The notes under the pieces were generated by a model. The model was not told the origin of the DNA. It ran no database searches and saw only the letters and a program-made list of their open reading frames with translations. The position numbers and the translations under genes are program-made. Positions 1 through 13,000 of a DNA stretch of 64,000 nucleotides are shown piece after piece; position 1 is the stretch's first letter; every line of letters starts with the position of its first letter. The stretch comes from Anadara kagoshimensis. Lineage: Eukaryota; Mollusca; Bivalvia; Arcoida; Arcidae. Where the stretch lies: contig CM037857.1 of the NCBI GenBank assembly GCA_021292105.1, forward strand, positions 31,982,365 to 32,046,364. The letters run 5' to 3'.

Positions 1-941
1 AGACCGGTATGATTGTGTTTGAGTATTTGATTTGTGATTTGGACATGGACCAGTATGTTTGTGTTTGAGTATTGGGATTGTAATGTGGACACAGACCGGT
101 ATGTTTGTGTATGAGTATTGGGATTGTAATGTGGACACAGACCGGTATGATTGTGTTTGAGTATTGGGATTGTAATGTGGACACAGACCGGTATGATTGT
201 GTTTGAGTATTGGGATTGTAATGTGGACACAGACAGGTATGATTGTGTTTGAGTATTGGGATTGTGATGTGGACATGGACCAGTATGTTTGTGTTTGAGT
301 ATTGGGATTGTAATGTGGACATGGACCAGCATGATTGTGTTTGAGTATTGGGATTGTGATGTGGACACAGACCGGTATGATTGTGTTTGAGTATTTGATT
401 TGTGATTTGGACATGGACCAGTATGTTTGTGTTTGAGTATTGGGATTGTAATGTGGACACAGACCGGTATGTTTGTGTATGAGTATTGGGATTGTGATGT
501 GGACACAGACCGGTATGATTGTGTTTGAGTATTTGATTTGTGATTTGGACATGGACCGGTATGTTTGTGTTTGAGTATTGGGATTGTAATGTGGACACAG
601 ACCGGTATGTTTGTGTATGAGTATTGGGATTGTGATGTGGACACAGACCGGTATGATTGTGTTTGAGTATTTGATTTGTGATTTGGACATGGACCGGTAT
701 GTTTGTGTTTGAGTATTGGGATTGTAATGTGGACACAGACCGGTATGTTTGTGTATGAGTATTGGGATTGTGATGTGGACACAGACCGGTATGATTGTGT
801 TTGAGTATTTGATTTGTGATTTGTACACGGACCAGTATGTTTGTGGTTGACTTTTAGGATTGTGATTTGTACATGGACTAGTATGTTTGTGTTTGAGTAT
901 TGGGATTGTGATGTCAACACGGAATGGTATGTTTGTGTTTG
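1..941. repeat. 46-bp tandem satellite with a 3-unit higher-order period
   Basis: About 20 head-to-tail copies of a 46-bp unit of the form ACCGGTATGTTTGTGTATGA...GGGATTGTAATGTGGACACAG. From about 371 on, three variants alternate in fixed order (one with TTTGATTTGTGATTTGGACATGG, two with TTGGGATTGT), so the variant starting ACCGGTATGATT recurs exactly every 138 bp at 371, 509, 647 and 785. The array continues off the left edge. Its right end decays to within about 15 bp of the splice donor of the exchanger exon at 956. The unit resembles an internal stretch of a dispersed repeat found at 4258, 48058 and 54030. Confidence 0.95.
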
Positions 942-955
942 ATTTAATGACTTAC

Positions 956-1057
956 CATCTCTAACTACTATTACACTAGCTATAACATCAGGTAAACTAA
1001 CTCCAAATGCAATAAATGTTAAACCCATAATGCTATCTGGTATATTGAAAGTGAAAC
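956..1057 (-). CDS. SLC24A5: exchanger exon 9: alpha-2 repeat
   Basis: 102 nt, 34 codons plus one base. Acceptor CAG at 1058-1060, donor GATG|GTAAG at 955. Encodes [15 protein letters not shown] then [19 protein letters not shown]. The SLPD aspartate, which binds the transported cations in NCKX proteins, is present. The usual AAGTS just before it reads AFGVS, so the conserved Thr is Val. The following part of alpha-2 must be in an exon left of the window. The donor is about 15 bp from the end of the 46-bp satellite. Confidence 0.93.
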
Positions 1058-4000
1058 CTGAAAATACACAAAATACAGCATGAACTTTATCAAAATAATG
1101 GGAAATATTGGTCTTGAAAAATCTTAGAATGAAAATACATAAGCAGAACAGAAGTCCAAGCATTTTATGCTTTTGACAAAGAACTAACAATTTCCGAGTC
1201 TTAGAAAGAAAGGTTTTCATAAAAAAATATTAAAGAAGAAAACAACATTGACCACTCCTACTATCTACAAGCATCTGTCTCAATCAAGAAAATTTCACTT
1301 ATATCGAGTTGTCACCAGCTGTACGTGGAGTGGCAGAAATTTTTACCTTTGCAGTGTGCTCAGAGCAAATCCCAGGGAGAGTTCTTCAACATGTCATGCC
1401 TGCCCTGACAATTGGGGCATCAGTTTTTAAGGTCTCTTCTGGAGGACTCTTCACGCACTTTGACATCACAGAACTGATAAATAAACAGGCGTTTAATAAT
1501 TACCTATAATTGTGATCATCCAGACCATTACATATGAGAATGCTGATAACCAAACTAGACACATAATAAATGTTAGAATATAACACTTTCTCCATCGTTT
1601 ATGTCTACAGTCAGGTATACTTATATACAGCAAAACCTTTAAAGGCAGTGATATAAACCATAACATCTGTAAATATATCACATTGGGTCTCGCAAATACT
1701 GATTCTGGCTCTTCATGTTGATAAACTGCAAATAAAAACAATAGATATACAATCAAACTTGTCTATAAAGTCCACCCAAGGGAACCTATATAATTAGCCT
1801 AAGTGGGCATGTGGCCCTTTTATACAGGTTAAAATAACCTGAATAAAAGAGAGTTTGGTATAAAATTGTCCTGGTCTTTAAAAGCAAGTGACTCTTATAT
1901 AGAGGTGGCCTTTAAGACAGGTTTGACTGTTCATGTTTTTAATATCTCATTGAAAAATTTTGCTTGTTGGAGATCAGTGGTTTTGTCCAAGCATTCCTAA
2001 AACTGGTTGAAATAAATGTTATATTGGTTGTTTTTGTGTTCTGCTAGTCCAGCTAAGCTATCTTGGATTTCAAATTGTGATGATGCATTTTTATATGCCT
2101 GTCCATTGACAGAACATATTATGGTATACCGTTTGGCTGTCTGTCTGTCTGTCTGTCTGTCCGTTGACTTTTTGCTTGTACATCAAACTACATTAATTAG
2201 TTTTACAGTTTTTAAGCAAATGTTTTGAAACTTTACAGGTCTATTAGTTTACTAATAATCTGAGGATGCTGTGTACGTTTTTTTCGAGATTGAAAAATTC
2301 AAAATGGCTGCTTGGAGACCATCTTGGATTTTAAAAATATACTGTAATACATATGCTTGTGCATCCAACTACCTTTACAGTTTTTAAGCAAATGTTTTGA
2401 AACTTTACAGGTCTGTTACTAATGACTTTGGGGATGCTCACATAGTGATGGGCATATTTTGCTTCGCTTAGCAGTACTCTTGTTGTGTATGATATAAAAA
2501 TACTTACCATCCCTCATGGCTGCTCTTTGCAGTAAACTATCCTCTGCTGTATCTTCATCAGAGTCATAGTCTGAATCTGCCGGATCTCTGTGAAGCTCAA
2601 CCTCCCAGCCGTCTGTCAAACAGAAAAAAATATTACTGGTAAGTAAGTAATAAATAGATATCATTATTATGTTTGCTTCATTTGATAATGTTTTTCCAGA
2701 CTGAGGTAAATTATTTCTATAGAGGCCACATGTGGCCTACTTTTTGGTAAGACTTCCATTTATACCCTAAACCTCCCAGCTGTCTGTTGGACAGACAAAT
2801 CAAAATAGAAATAAAAGAGTGGGCAATAGATAATTATACCCACAACCCCCCCTCCCACCCCCGTTTAAAAAGTGGGTGGTATATAGTGATAGGGGTGTCT
2901 GTCCGTGTGTCCGTCCTTCCGTTACACCTTAGGGCACCTCCTATTTAAAAATTTGATCCGTGGGGGGGGGGGGGGGGTATTTTTTTTGTGAGCTTGTGGC
3001 TCATAGTTTTTCTAGTTGTCATTGCTATGTTTGCTCCATTTGATAATGTTTTTTTCCAGAGGTAAACAATTTCTATAGAGGCCACAGGTTGCCTACTTTT
3101 TGGTAGGACTTCTATTTTTACCTTCAACCTCCCAGCTGTCTGTCAAATGCAAAAAATCCAAATAACCATGAAAAAGTGGGCGATAAATAATTTTCATTGC
3201 TGTGTTGGCTCCATTTGATAACAATGTTATTTTCAAGAAGTCAATGATTTTTTAAGTAACGAACTCTTTGGAAGGACAACCATTTGTACCTTCCACTAAA
3301 ATATGAATTATGACTGAAAAAGCAGAAAAATAATGGAATTAAGTCATTGTGAAAATTTCTGTGAAGAATAATTTTTCAAAAATATTACATATTAGAATTT
3401 AATGGGAGGGTGAGGTGGAGTGGTGGTGGTGTGTGTGAGGGTTACAAATAGAAGACCTACCTACTCGTTGTTAAATCTACAGGGGTTTCTTTAATTTATA
3501 TGCACTCGAACTCAGATTCTGGAACTCTAATTCGAGTCTCAATGAAACAGCAATATATTGTAAAATTTTCTAGATATGCCAGCTCATGCATAACTTTTGG
3601 CAGCATGGAAATGTAGATTATTTTAATGTTGATTTTGCAAAACTAAGAATAACAATTTCAGAGATGAAAAATAGTATTGCTAATAAGTATCTCTGTACAT
3701 AAAGCACGCACTAATAGTGTGGAAGGTCCCAAGATCGTCCTAGTCCAACCTTGCATTTTTCTCCTTCTTGTTCAAATATATCTAACTTAAAATAATTTAG
3801 CTGCATTTGTAACTTATTGTTGTTATTTATGATGCAAAAATTTGCAATTCAAGTTGGCTGTCCAAGATGAAAGAAAATGTTTAAACTTTTCAACTCAATT
3901 AATCTATATATGGATTGCTCAATTATCAATAAAATATAGAAATGTCACCAACAGAAGTTGTTTTTATGATTCTTCTTCTTAATTTGTCCTTGACAAGAAA

Positions 4001-7000
4001 ATATTTTTATTTTTGTTTTTTGTTGTTTTTTTTTTTTTTTTTTTTAGAAAAATGCTACTTTTAAAGTCACTTTGGTGTCAGAGGGATGACACATCGGGAT
4101 GATTGCTGTAATTCAATGACAAGCTGTCTATATTATTAAATCCAGGATTAACCACATCCGTTACAGATAGATCCTGGTACAAATACATTAGGCCAAAGTG
4201 AAAAATTGTTTGTTTCCCATTCTTCCATAAACTCATATGACACACCACAATACTTGTTGAAGTTTTCCTGTCTCGTTTCCGGAGCACCCGGCCTCACTTC
4301 CCTGGTGGAAGTTCACGTGTCTAACCTAACTTGTCAGTTCCAAAGTTTTCACTTTGCTTCTGGATTGTGATTCGGACATGGATTAGTATGTTTGCTTTTG
4401 ATTACAAAGAATGAGTCAATATACAGTTACTTTTGGTTGTTACCTCATGCCATTGATTAAATTAGTCAAGATTGTCTCACTGCCAATCTTTAGCAAGATA
4501 ACTGACACTTTCTCACAACTGTCCAGAGTGGAGTTTGAATGTAGGCATTTAGACCTGCTGTGAACTATTAGTAGTCACTTTAAACCACTTGGCCACTGAC
4601 CCCCCCCCCCCCCCAATTTGTCAAATTTACTCTTAAGCTTAAAAACAATAGGTAAAACAAACTTAACATGTAATTAAACATGGACAATACAAGTTGTAGG
4701 AGTTTTGCTACCAAAGAAGAGGTTGACCCTGGCCTTCAGAAAAAATTCTTCCTTCATTTCATATTTCTGTAATTAGAACAAAAGGACCACATCACAGTAC
4801 CTTTCACTGCCTGGGTTCCAATCCAGCTTTGGCAGACCTTAGAATCCCATCCTGAGTGGATCCTATTGTGAGAAAGTTTGTTGGTTGACTTGCTAAAGGT
4901 CGGTGGTTGTTCTCTAAGAACTCCATTTTCCTCTTTGATATGAGTAATAATCCTAAATGAGGCATAAAACTCAATCGCTTAGAGAGGAAAAAACCTACCT
5001 ATCTACCCGCATAAAACTGCTAGGAAAGTGGATGTGAACGAACATAAAACTTCTAGGGCAGTGGATGTAAAACAATTTTTTAAGAATGACCTTACAAAAG
5101 ACATTTAATTAATTTTATACAAATCAGCAACAAAAGATCTTAAAAAAAGAAGATCACCAAAGATACACACATATACATGTATATACAAACACACACACAT
5201 ATATATATATATATATTGGTAGATATAAATATGTATATATTTCACAGATGTTATTGGATTTAACATTTGTTAAAATCAATGTTATATCTTATGTATGACA
5301 AATGTAGGACAGACAGAGAAAGCTAGCTTAGACAACATATTGTGTTATTTCTAATAGGTTGAACAAGAGATTAAAAGCTCTATATGTTCATATTATAAGG
5401 ACTTTTGTTCCTTTCAAATAACCTTAAATTTTCAATTACCAGAGTTCATGCACACTTCTTTCACATATTCAAACATTATTTTTTAACTATTATGCCAGAT
5501 ATATTGTGAAACAGATTTTATTTTCTATTGGTTATTTTTGTTTAAATTCCATCCATCCATCCATCCATCCACCCATCCCATCCCTCCATTCATCCATCCA
5601 TCCATCCATCTACCCATCCCATCCCATCCCTCCATCCATCCATCCATCCATCCCATCCCTCCATCCATCCATCCATTCATTCATTCATTTATTCATTTAT
5701 TTATTTATTTATTATTTATTTATTTATTTATTTTTAAGTAGTTGTTGTTGTTTTTAACTTGTTTTATGCCCCAGTCAAGAATTTTTCACTTTTATTGAGG
5801 CGGTCAGTTTAGAAATGGCGGAAAGGAATGCTGAAAGAAATCCGAGTGAAAACCACCAACTTTCTGAAAGCAAACTTTCTCACATTAGGATCTGTCTCAA
5901 GTGGGATATGAACCCTAGGCAGCCAGAGGTGCTTAAGACCATGCACATGAACCACTCAGCCAATGAGGTTTACGATGACTTGACAATTCAGAAGATTGCT
6001 ATAGTCAAAATCTATGCCTCTGGCTCGGTTGAGCTAAAATGTTCATGATAAAATAAAAAAAAAAGTTAAAAAAATTCAGCAACCATTTATCTCATTTGTG
6101 GAACTTTAATAACATGTTTATGGCAAAATGAAACTACTGATCAATAATGAAACTGCTGATCAATAATGAAACTGCTGATCAATAATGAAACTGCTTGATC
6201 AATAATGAAACTGCTTGATCAATAATGAAACTGCTTGATAATAATGAAACTACTGATCAATAATGAAACTGCTTGATCAATAATGAAACTGCTTGATCAA
6301 TAATGAAACTGCTGATCAATAATGAAACTGCTGATCAATAATGAAACTACTGATCAATAATGAAACTGCTGATCAATAATGAAACTGCTGATCAATAATG
6401 AAACTGCTGATCAATAATGAAACTGCTGATCAATAATGAAACTGCTGATCAATAATGAAACTGCTTGATCAATAATGAAACTGCTTGATCAATAATGAAA
6501 CTGCTGATCAATAATGAAACTGCTGATCAATAATGAAACTACTGATCAATAATGAAACTGCTTGATCAATAATGAAACTGCTGATCAATAATGAAACTGC
6601 TGATCAATAATGAAACTGCTGATCAATAATGAAACTGCTGATCAATAATGAAACTGCTTGATCAATAATGAAACTACTGATCAATAATGAAACTGCTGAT
6701 CAATAATGAAACTGCTGATCAATAATGAAACTACTGATCAATAATGAAACTGCTGATCAATAATGAAACTACTGATCAATAATGAAACTGCTTGATCAAT
6801 AATGAAACTGCTGATCAATAATGAAACTGCTGATCAATAATGAAACTGCTGATCAATAATGAAACTGCTGATCAATAATGAAACTGCTTGATCAATAATG
6901 AAACTACTGATCAATAATGAAACTGCTGATCAATAATGAAACTGCTGATCAATAATGAAACTACTGATCAATAATGAAACTGCTGATCAATAATGAAACT

Positions 7001-10000
7001 GCTGATCAATAATGAAACTGCTGATCAATAATGAAACTGCTTGATCAATAATGAAACTGCTGATCAATAATGAAACTGCTGATCAATAATGAAACTGCTG
7101 ATCAATAATGAAACTGCTGATCAATAATGAAACTGCTTGATCAATAATGAAACTACTGATCAATAATGAAACTGCTGATCAATAATGAAACTGCTGATCA
7201 ATAATGAAACTACTGATCAATAATGAAACTGCTTGATCAATAATGAAACTGCTGATCAATAATGAAACTGCTTGATCAATAATGAAACTGCTGATCAATA
7301 ATGAAACTGCTGATCAATAATGAAACTGCTTGATCAATAATGAAACTGCTTGATCAATAATGAAACTACTGATCAATAATGAAACTGCTGATCAATAATG
7401 AAACTGCTTGATCAATAATGAAACTACTGATCAATAATGAAACTGCTGATCAATAATGAAACTGCTGATCAATAATGAAACTACTGATCAATAATGAAAC
7501 TGCTTGATCAATAATGAAACTACTGATCAATAATGAAACTGCTTGATCAATAATGAAACTGCTGATCAATAATGAAACTGCTTGATCAATAATGAAACTG
7601 CTGATCAATAATGAAACTGCTGATCAATAATGAAACTACTGATCAATAATGAAACTACTGATCAATAATGAAACTGCTGATCAATAATGAAACTGCTGAT
7701 AAATAACACTTCAAACAATTCAGATACCATTGATACTTCAGTTTAATGTAGGCAAAAAAATAAATATCAAAACAAGAAGAAAAATAATAATAAAGGGTAA
7801 ATCAATAAGTCACAACAACTATGTTGGGGGTGACTTAATTAAGTTTTTTTGGAATACAACTTGTTCATGAACGATGCACATATGTTGTAGTACGTTATCA
7901 TGAAATACAGATTAATTGAATTTTGATGAAGTTTCATCATGGGTTTCATTCAAAGTCCTTGTCAAAAATCATGAGAGGCCCTGGTAGCTGGGAGCCTTGG
8001 TTGCTGTGTGGTTAGGGATGACAGCCTCTAATCACCTAAGTCCTATCCTGCTCTAGCAGATCCTAGTGTAAAAACTTTTTTTCAGTTCACTTGCCAAAGG
8101 TTGATGGTGTTCCCTATATTTACCCCCCCCCCCCCTCATTTATTTTTTCTTTCAGTAAGCTAATGACTGCCTTCAAGGCTCAATGTTATTTTGTTACATT
8201 TTAAAAAAAAATTAGATATCTTCTGCCTTTTAAACTTGAAAGTTCTGAAATTTAAATACAGTAAAACTGCATAATGACACTTGCAATAGCTTAGGATTCT
8301 CAATGCAAACATTTTGTGGGAAAAGATAACTAGATTTAATTTGCTAGTATATCACTGTGGTTTTAGGAATTTTTGTGGCCACATTGGGACAATATAGTCA
8401 TTTTTCACAGAGGAAACGTCATTTATTTCGTAATACAGTAAAACCTTGATTCATCGCCAGCATTTGTTCAGTCAAATTTTGGCGTTATAAAGGAGTTTGG
8501 CAATAAATTTGGAGAGTCGGATAAAGAAAAACATAAACAAAATGGATTTTGGGACTTCAAAATAGTGTGGCAATAAGCGAGGTGGCACTATAACAAGGGT
8601 TTACTGTAGGCAAACATAGTCACTATACCTGATTGATCTTTATCACTATGTTTACTTGGTGATTCTAAGTTGTTCATTGGTAGAGCTCCATTATGTACAT
8701 CTTTTAGTTTATCATAAAGTACAATATTCTCATTCCGCTGTTTATGAGACTTGCAGCACGACCCACATTTTGGCACTATACAGTCCTCAAGGGTTTTGTT
8801 AAAATACATGATAATTATGTAGAACAGATAGAGTAATACAAGTCCCATAGCTTCATACCTGAAAGGATAGTTAAATAAATAAATCATAACAAGTAAGTTC
8901 AATGAATTAGCTATCAGTTTTTTTGTGATTTGCACTTATGTACAAAGGGCAATAACTCCCAGGAAAATGAACAAACCAACTCGGGTAAACAATATGCACA
9001 TCTCCTGTCAGTGTTGATGCTTTGCACCAAGTTTCGTGAAATAGTGCTTCATAGTTTTTGAGAATTTGCACAGACAAGAATTTCGGAAGGACTGACGGAC
9101 AGAAATTTGAATTTAATATCCCCCTCTTTCAAAAATCAAAACAATCCAAAATAGAAATAACTTCCCTAAATATCAAAACACTCCTTCCAGCAGCTTTAGA
9201 GGAGTTACAAACACCAAAAAACATGACAGACAGACAGATGGCTATTATTGCCATGCCTCTCCATTACTTCACAGTAAGGGACAATAAGACCTAAGGCCTG
9301 GCTAGTACACATGATTGATTTTTTTTAATCATTTATAGGGGCCAAATTACAGTTTCACCATTTGGGTTCAACAATCTACACAAGTTGAATGCAAATTGTC
9401 CTGAGAATGTTACATCTTAAATATCTTATGTTTAGCTATTGATACATTGGTCGTTTATGCATTTTTTATAATTAGTAGGGGGCCAGTCTAGGCTATGGTC
9501 CACATTTGGGTCCCAGCAGCCTACCTACTTGTTTACACATTAAATTCTAGTGGTTCTAAGATGTTTATAATGCCTACAAATTTTTCAATTTAAGTATAAA
9601 GAGTTTATGCAGCACAGACGACAGATGTAGACAGATCACACAGATTACAATACCTGGCTCATCTTAGCATAAAGCTGCTTAATTCAATAAAGGGAAAGTC
9701 ATATTATCTACATTTCTGTACAGAACAAAACATTTTGTTGGCACATTATTTCTACTACAAAAATCAAAATTTACTGTCGCGCATGAATGATTTCATCTTG
9801 AAAACATGTTTTGAAGTATTTGGTACATGATTGATACTGGTAACAAAATGAAAAGAACTCAATTACAAAAATCAGCGAAAATTGATGAAATGTTTCACAC
9901 TTAAAGAATTTTTATGTATAGCCAATAATAACTTGATTATTATGGATATAATAAAGTGATTTAATTTTAAGCTCTTGACATAAAAGAGCAAAAAAGCATA

Positions 10001-13000
10001 GGAACCATATGTTACATCATTCATGAGTTTACGGACATACATCACGAGAATTATGTTATATCTACACTGCCATCCATAAATATAACTATCGCAGCTATTA
10101 AAATTGCCATAGCTTTACATTATAATCATCATATCAAATTTTGTTTATAAAATTTAAATGCTGAATTTTCATCTGTATTTGAAAGTGATATCTTAACTTC
10201 ATGATCTAAACATGTGCAATATTAAGTTGTTTTTCTTGAAAATCAATTTTCTAAGATTTTTTTCTGAAATTTTCAGAAAAAATATAAAAATGTAAATATA
10301 TAAATATATTTTGCAGGATAAAAACACTATCTTAGCTAAAAAACACTCAGTTTTACCATGTTTAGCATAATGATGTTTTTAATAGTTTAATTTTTGAAAA
10401 TTTATAATTGCCAGTCTTTAATCATAACACCAGTTTTTAAATAATATAATAATTTATTGCTGACAATGTATAAATAGATTGTCAAGTTTTGATTAAGTAT
10501 ACAAACACTCATCTTACGAGATTCTTTATTACCTGAGCCAGGCCCTGGTCCCAGTTTCACAGTCATTCCTTAGCTAAGATTTGCCTTAACTTAAATATAG
10601 CCAATTTTGGTAATCCCTTTTTGGAAATACTGATGAATATTTTTTGTAAAACCAAAATACTAATGTTTTAATCTAGAAGTGATCTTTAATATGACACCTT
10701 AATTTCCTCAATATTTTAAAAATTAACAAAATTATAAAGTTTTGAAATTTTGCAAGATTTAAGTTAAGGAAAATCTTAGCTAAGGAATGATTGTGAAAAC
10801 AGGGCCAGGCGTTTTACAATCATTCCTTAGCTAAGATTTCCCTTAACTTAAATTTAGCAATTTTTTGCCGATCTTTTTTGAAACAACTTATAAACATTTT
10901 TGTGTTTTGTGAAAAAAAAAAAAAACCAACAAACTAAATGCTAAAAACTATTTAATATAGAATTGATCTTAAAAATGACACATGAAATCCCTGATTGTCT
11001 TGAAAATTAACAAAAATATAAAGATTTGAAGATTTTTCACACTTTAATATATAGAAAATTCTTAAATTCTACAGAATGATTGTGAAACTGGACCTATAAC
11101 GAACTGCTATTCTGCATTTACACTACACAATTTTGACCTATGATTTCCTACCATTTTGTTCTTATTGTTTATGATTTATTTGATGAAAATCGGATAAATC
11201 TTAGTAATTTATTTTAACTTGTAGTAACTCTTATTTACGTGTACTAACACCTGCCAAAAAATTAAGTGTAAATGCACTTGTTCATAATGTTCAAATGCAT
11301 CACAGAATACTCAGTCCATAATAGTGCTACCAAGCAAACCAGTAAAGACCTCAGATAAGGAAAAATCCCTTTTTTAATTGCGGTCATCTGGGATTGAACC
11401 CATAGAAGTGAGACACCTTGGCGTGGTTGCACAAAGCTTAATTAAACTTAATCATTAGTTAAACCATAATTATCAAATCATTTAATGTTGTGCTAATTAG
11501 GGTTAATTAATAATTAACTTTAAGTAAGCTTTGTGTAACCTGGCCATGGGGTTTTAAAGACCAACACCATTCAGCCATTGTGACCCTCACTTTATGCAGG
11601 TGATCTGAATAGGTGAAAATAAACTCACCAAAATACTTTTTCATCATAAATAACTAAGGCCAATGCTACAACACTTAGTAGATAGAAGGCACAATCACGA
11701 AACAAAGGCCACCAGTGTAAATAAACAACCTGAAACATATAAAATAATAAATGGTAAATCAATGAACATGTATAATAGACCAGCTAAGTAGCATTAAGGT
11801 TTAGCCGTCTCTAGCTTACCTAAGGATTTTTTTATACCCCCGGCTTAAAAAGTGTGGGGTATATAGTGATAGGGGTGTCCGTCTGTGTGTCCGTCCGTCC
11901 TTCCCTTACACCTTAGGGTACCTATCTCTTATCCGCAACTCCTCTTAAACCCTTCAATGGATTTTCATGAAACTTTCACAGAATCTTTGTGATATAATGT
12001 AGATGTGCACCTCCTATTTAAAAATTTGATCCGATGGATTTTTGGGAGCGGGGGATATTTTTTGTGAGCTTGTGGCTCACAGTTTTTCTAGTTTATTTTA
12101 AAATCAAACTTTTATTCATATTTATTGATTTGCCATAAAAACACAGAAGGTGACTATAAAATGTTATTAAACCAGACTTATGGTCTTTTGAAGGTTGGAT
12201 CAAAGGATTTTCATTACCACACTAGAACGGTCTTTTGAGAGCCAGATTCCTCCAGCCTGCACCCAGCATTTAATGTTTTCCCGTGACCTATACCTTTCTG
12301 GTATGACCTAAGTTCAGGTCATGGCGCATCTTTGGACTATAAAGATAATTCATGTCAAGTTTTATGACGGTTGTTCAAAGCATTTTATGAGATATGACCT
12401 GGACATAATTTTCCACTGACAGATAGACAGATGGACAGAAAAACATGGTGACTCCTATGTACCTCCATCAAACTAGTTTGCCGGGTATGGAAAGCATCTA
12501 AATACAAATATGGTACAATACAAATATCTGGTTTGTAGAGTTTCTATATACTTACCATACCAGCAGCCAAAGCACATACACTGATAACAAACATCACATT
12601 ATATACAGCTGATCCAACAACAGTACCCAATCCAATATCATCCTGAAAACAAATCAATATCAACATTATATACAGCTGATCAACAACAGTACCCAATCCA
12701 ATATCATCCTGAAAACAAGTCAATATTAACATTATATACAGCTGATCCAAACAGTGCCCAATCCAATATCATCCTGAAAACAAGTCAATATTAACATTAT
12801 AGACAGATGCACCCAATCCAATATCATCCTGAAAACAAGTCAATATTAACATTATAAACAGATGATCAGCAACAGCACCCAATCCAATATCATCCTGAAA
12901 GCAAGTCAATATCAACATTATATACAGCTGATCCAACAACAGTACCCAATCCAATATCATCCTGAAAACAAGTCAATATCAACATTATATACAGCTGATC

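Noticed and set aside
1-941. CRISPR-like regular repeat
   Set aside because: Simple head-to-tail satellite, no spacers.
5506-5757. HPSIHPSI-rich proteins
   Set aside because: Translation of an ATCC microsatellite.
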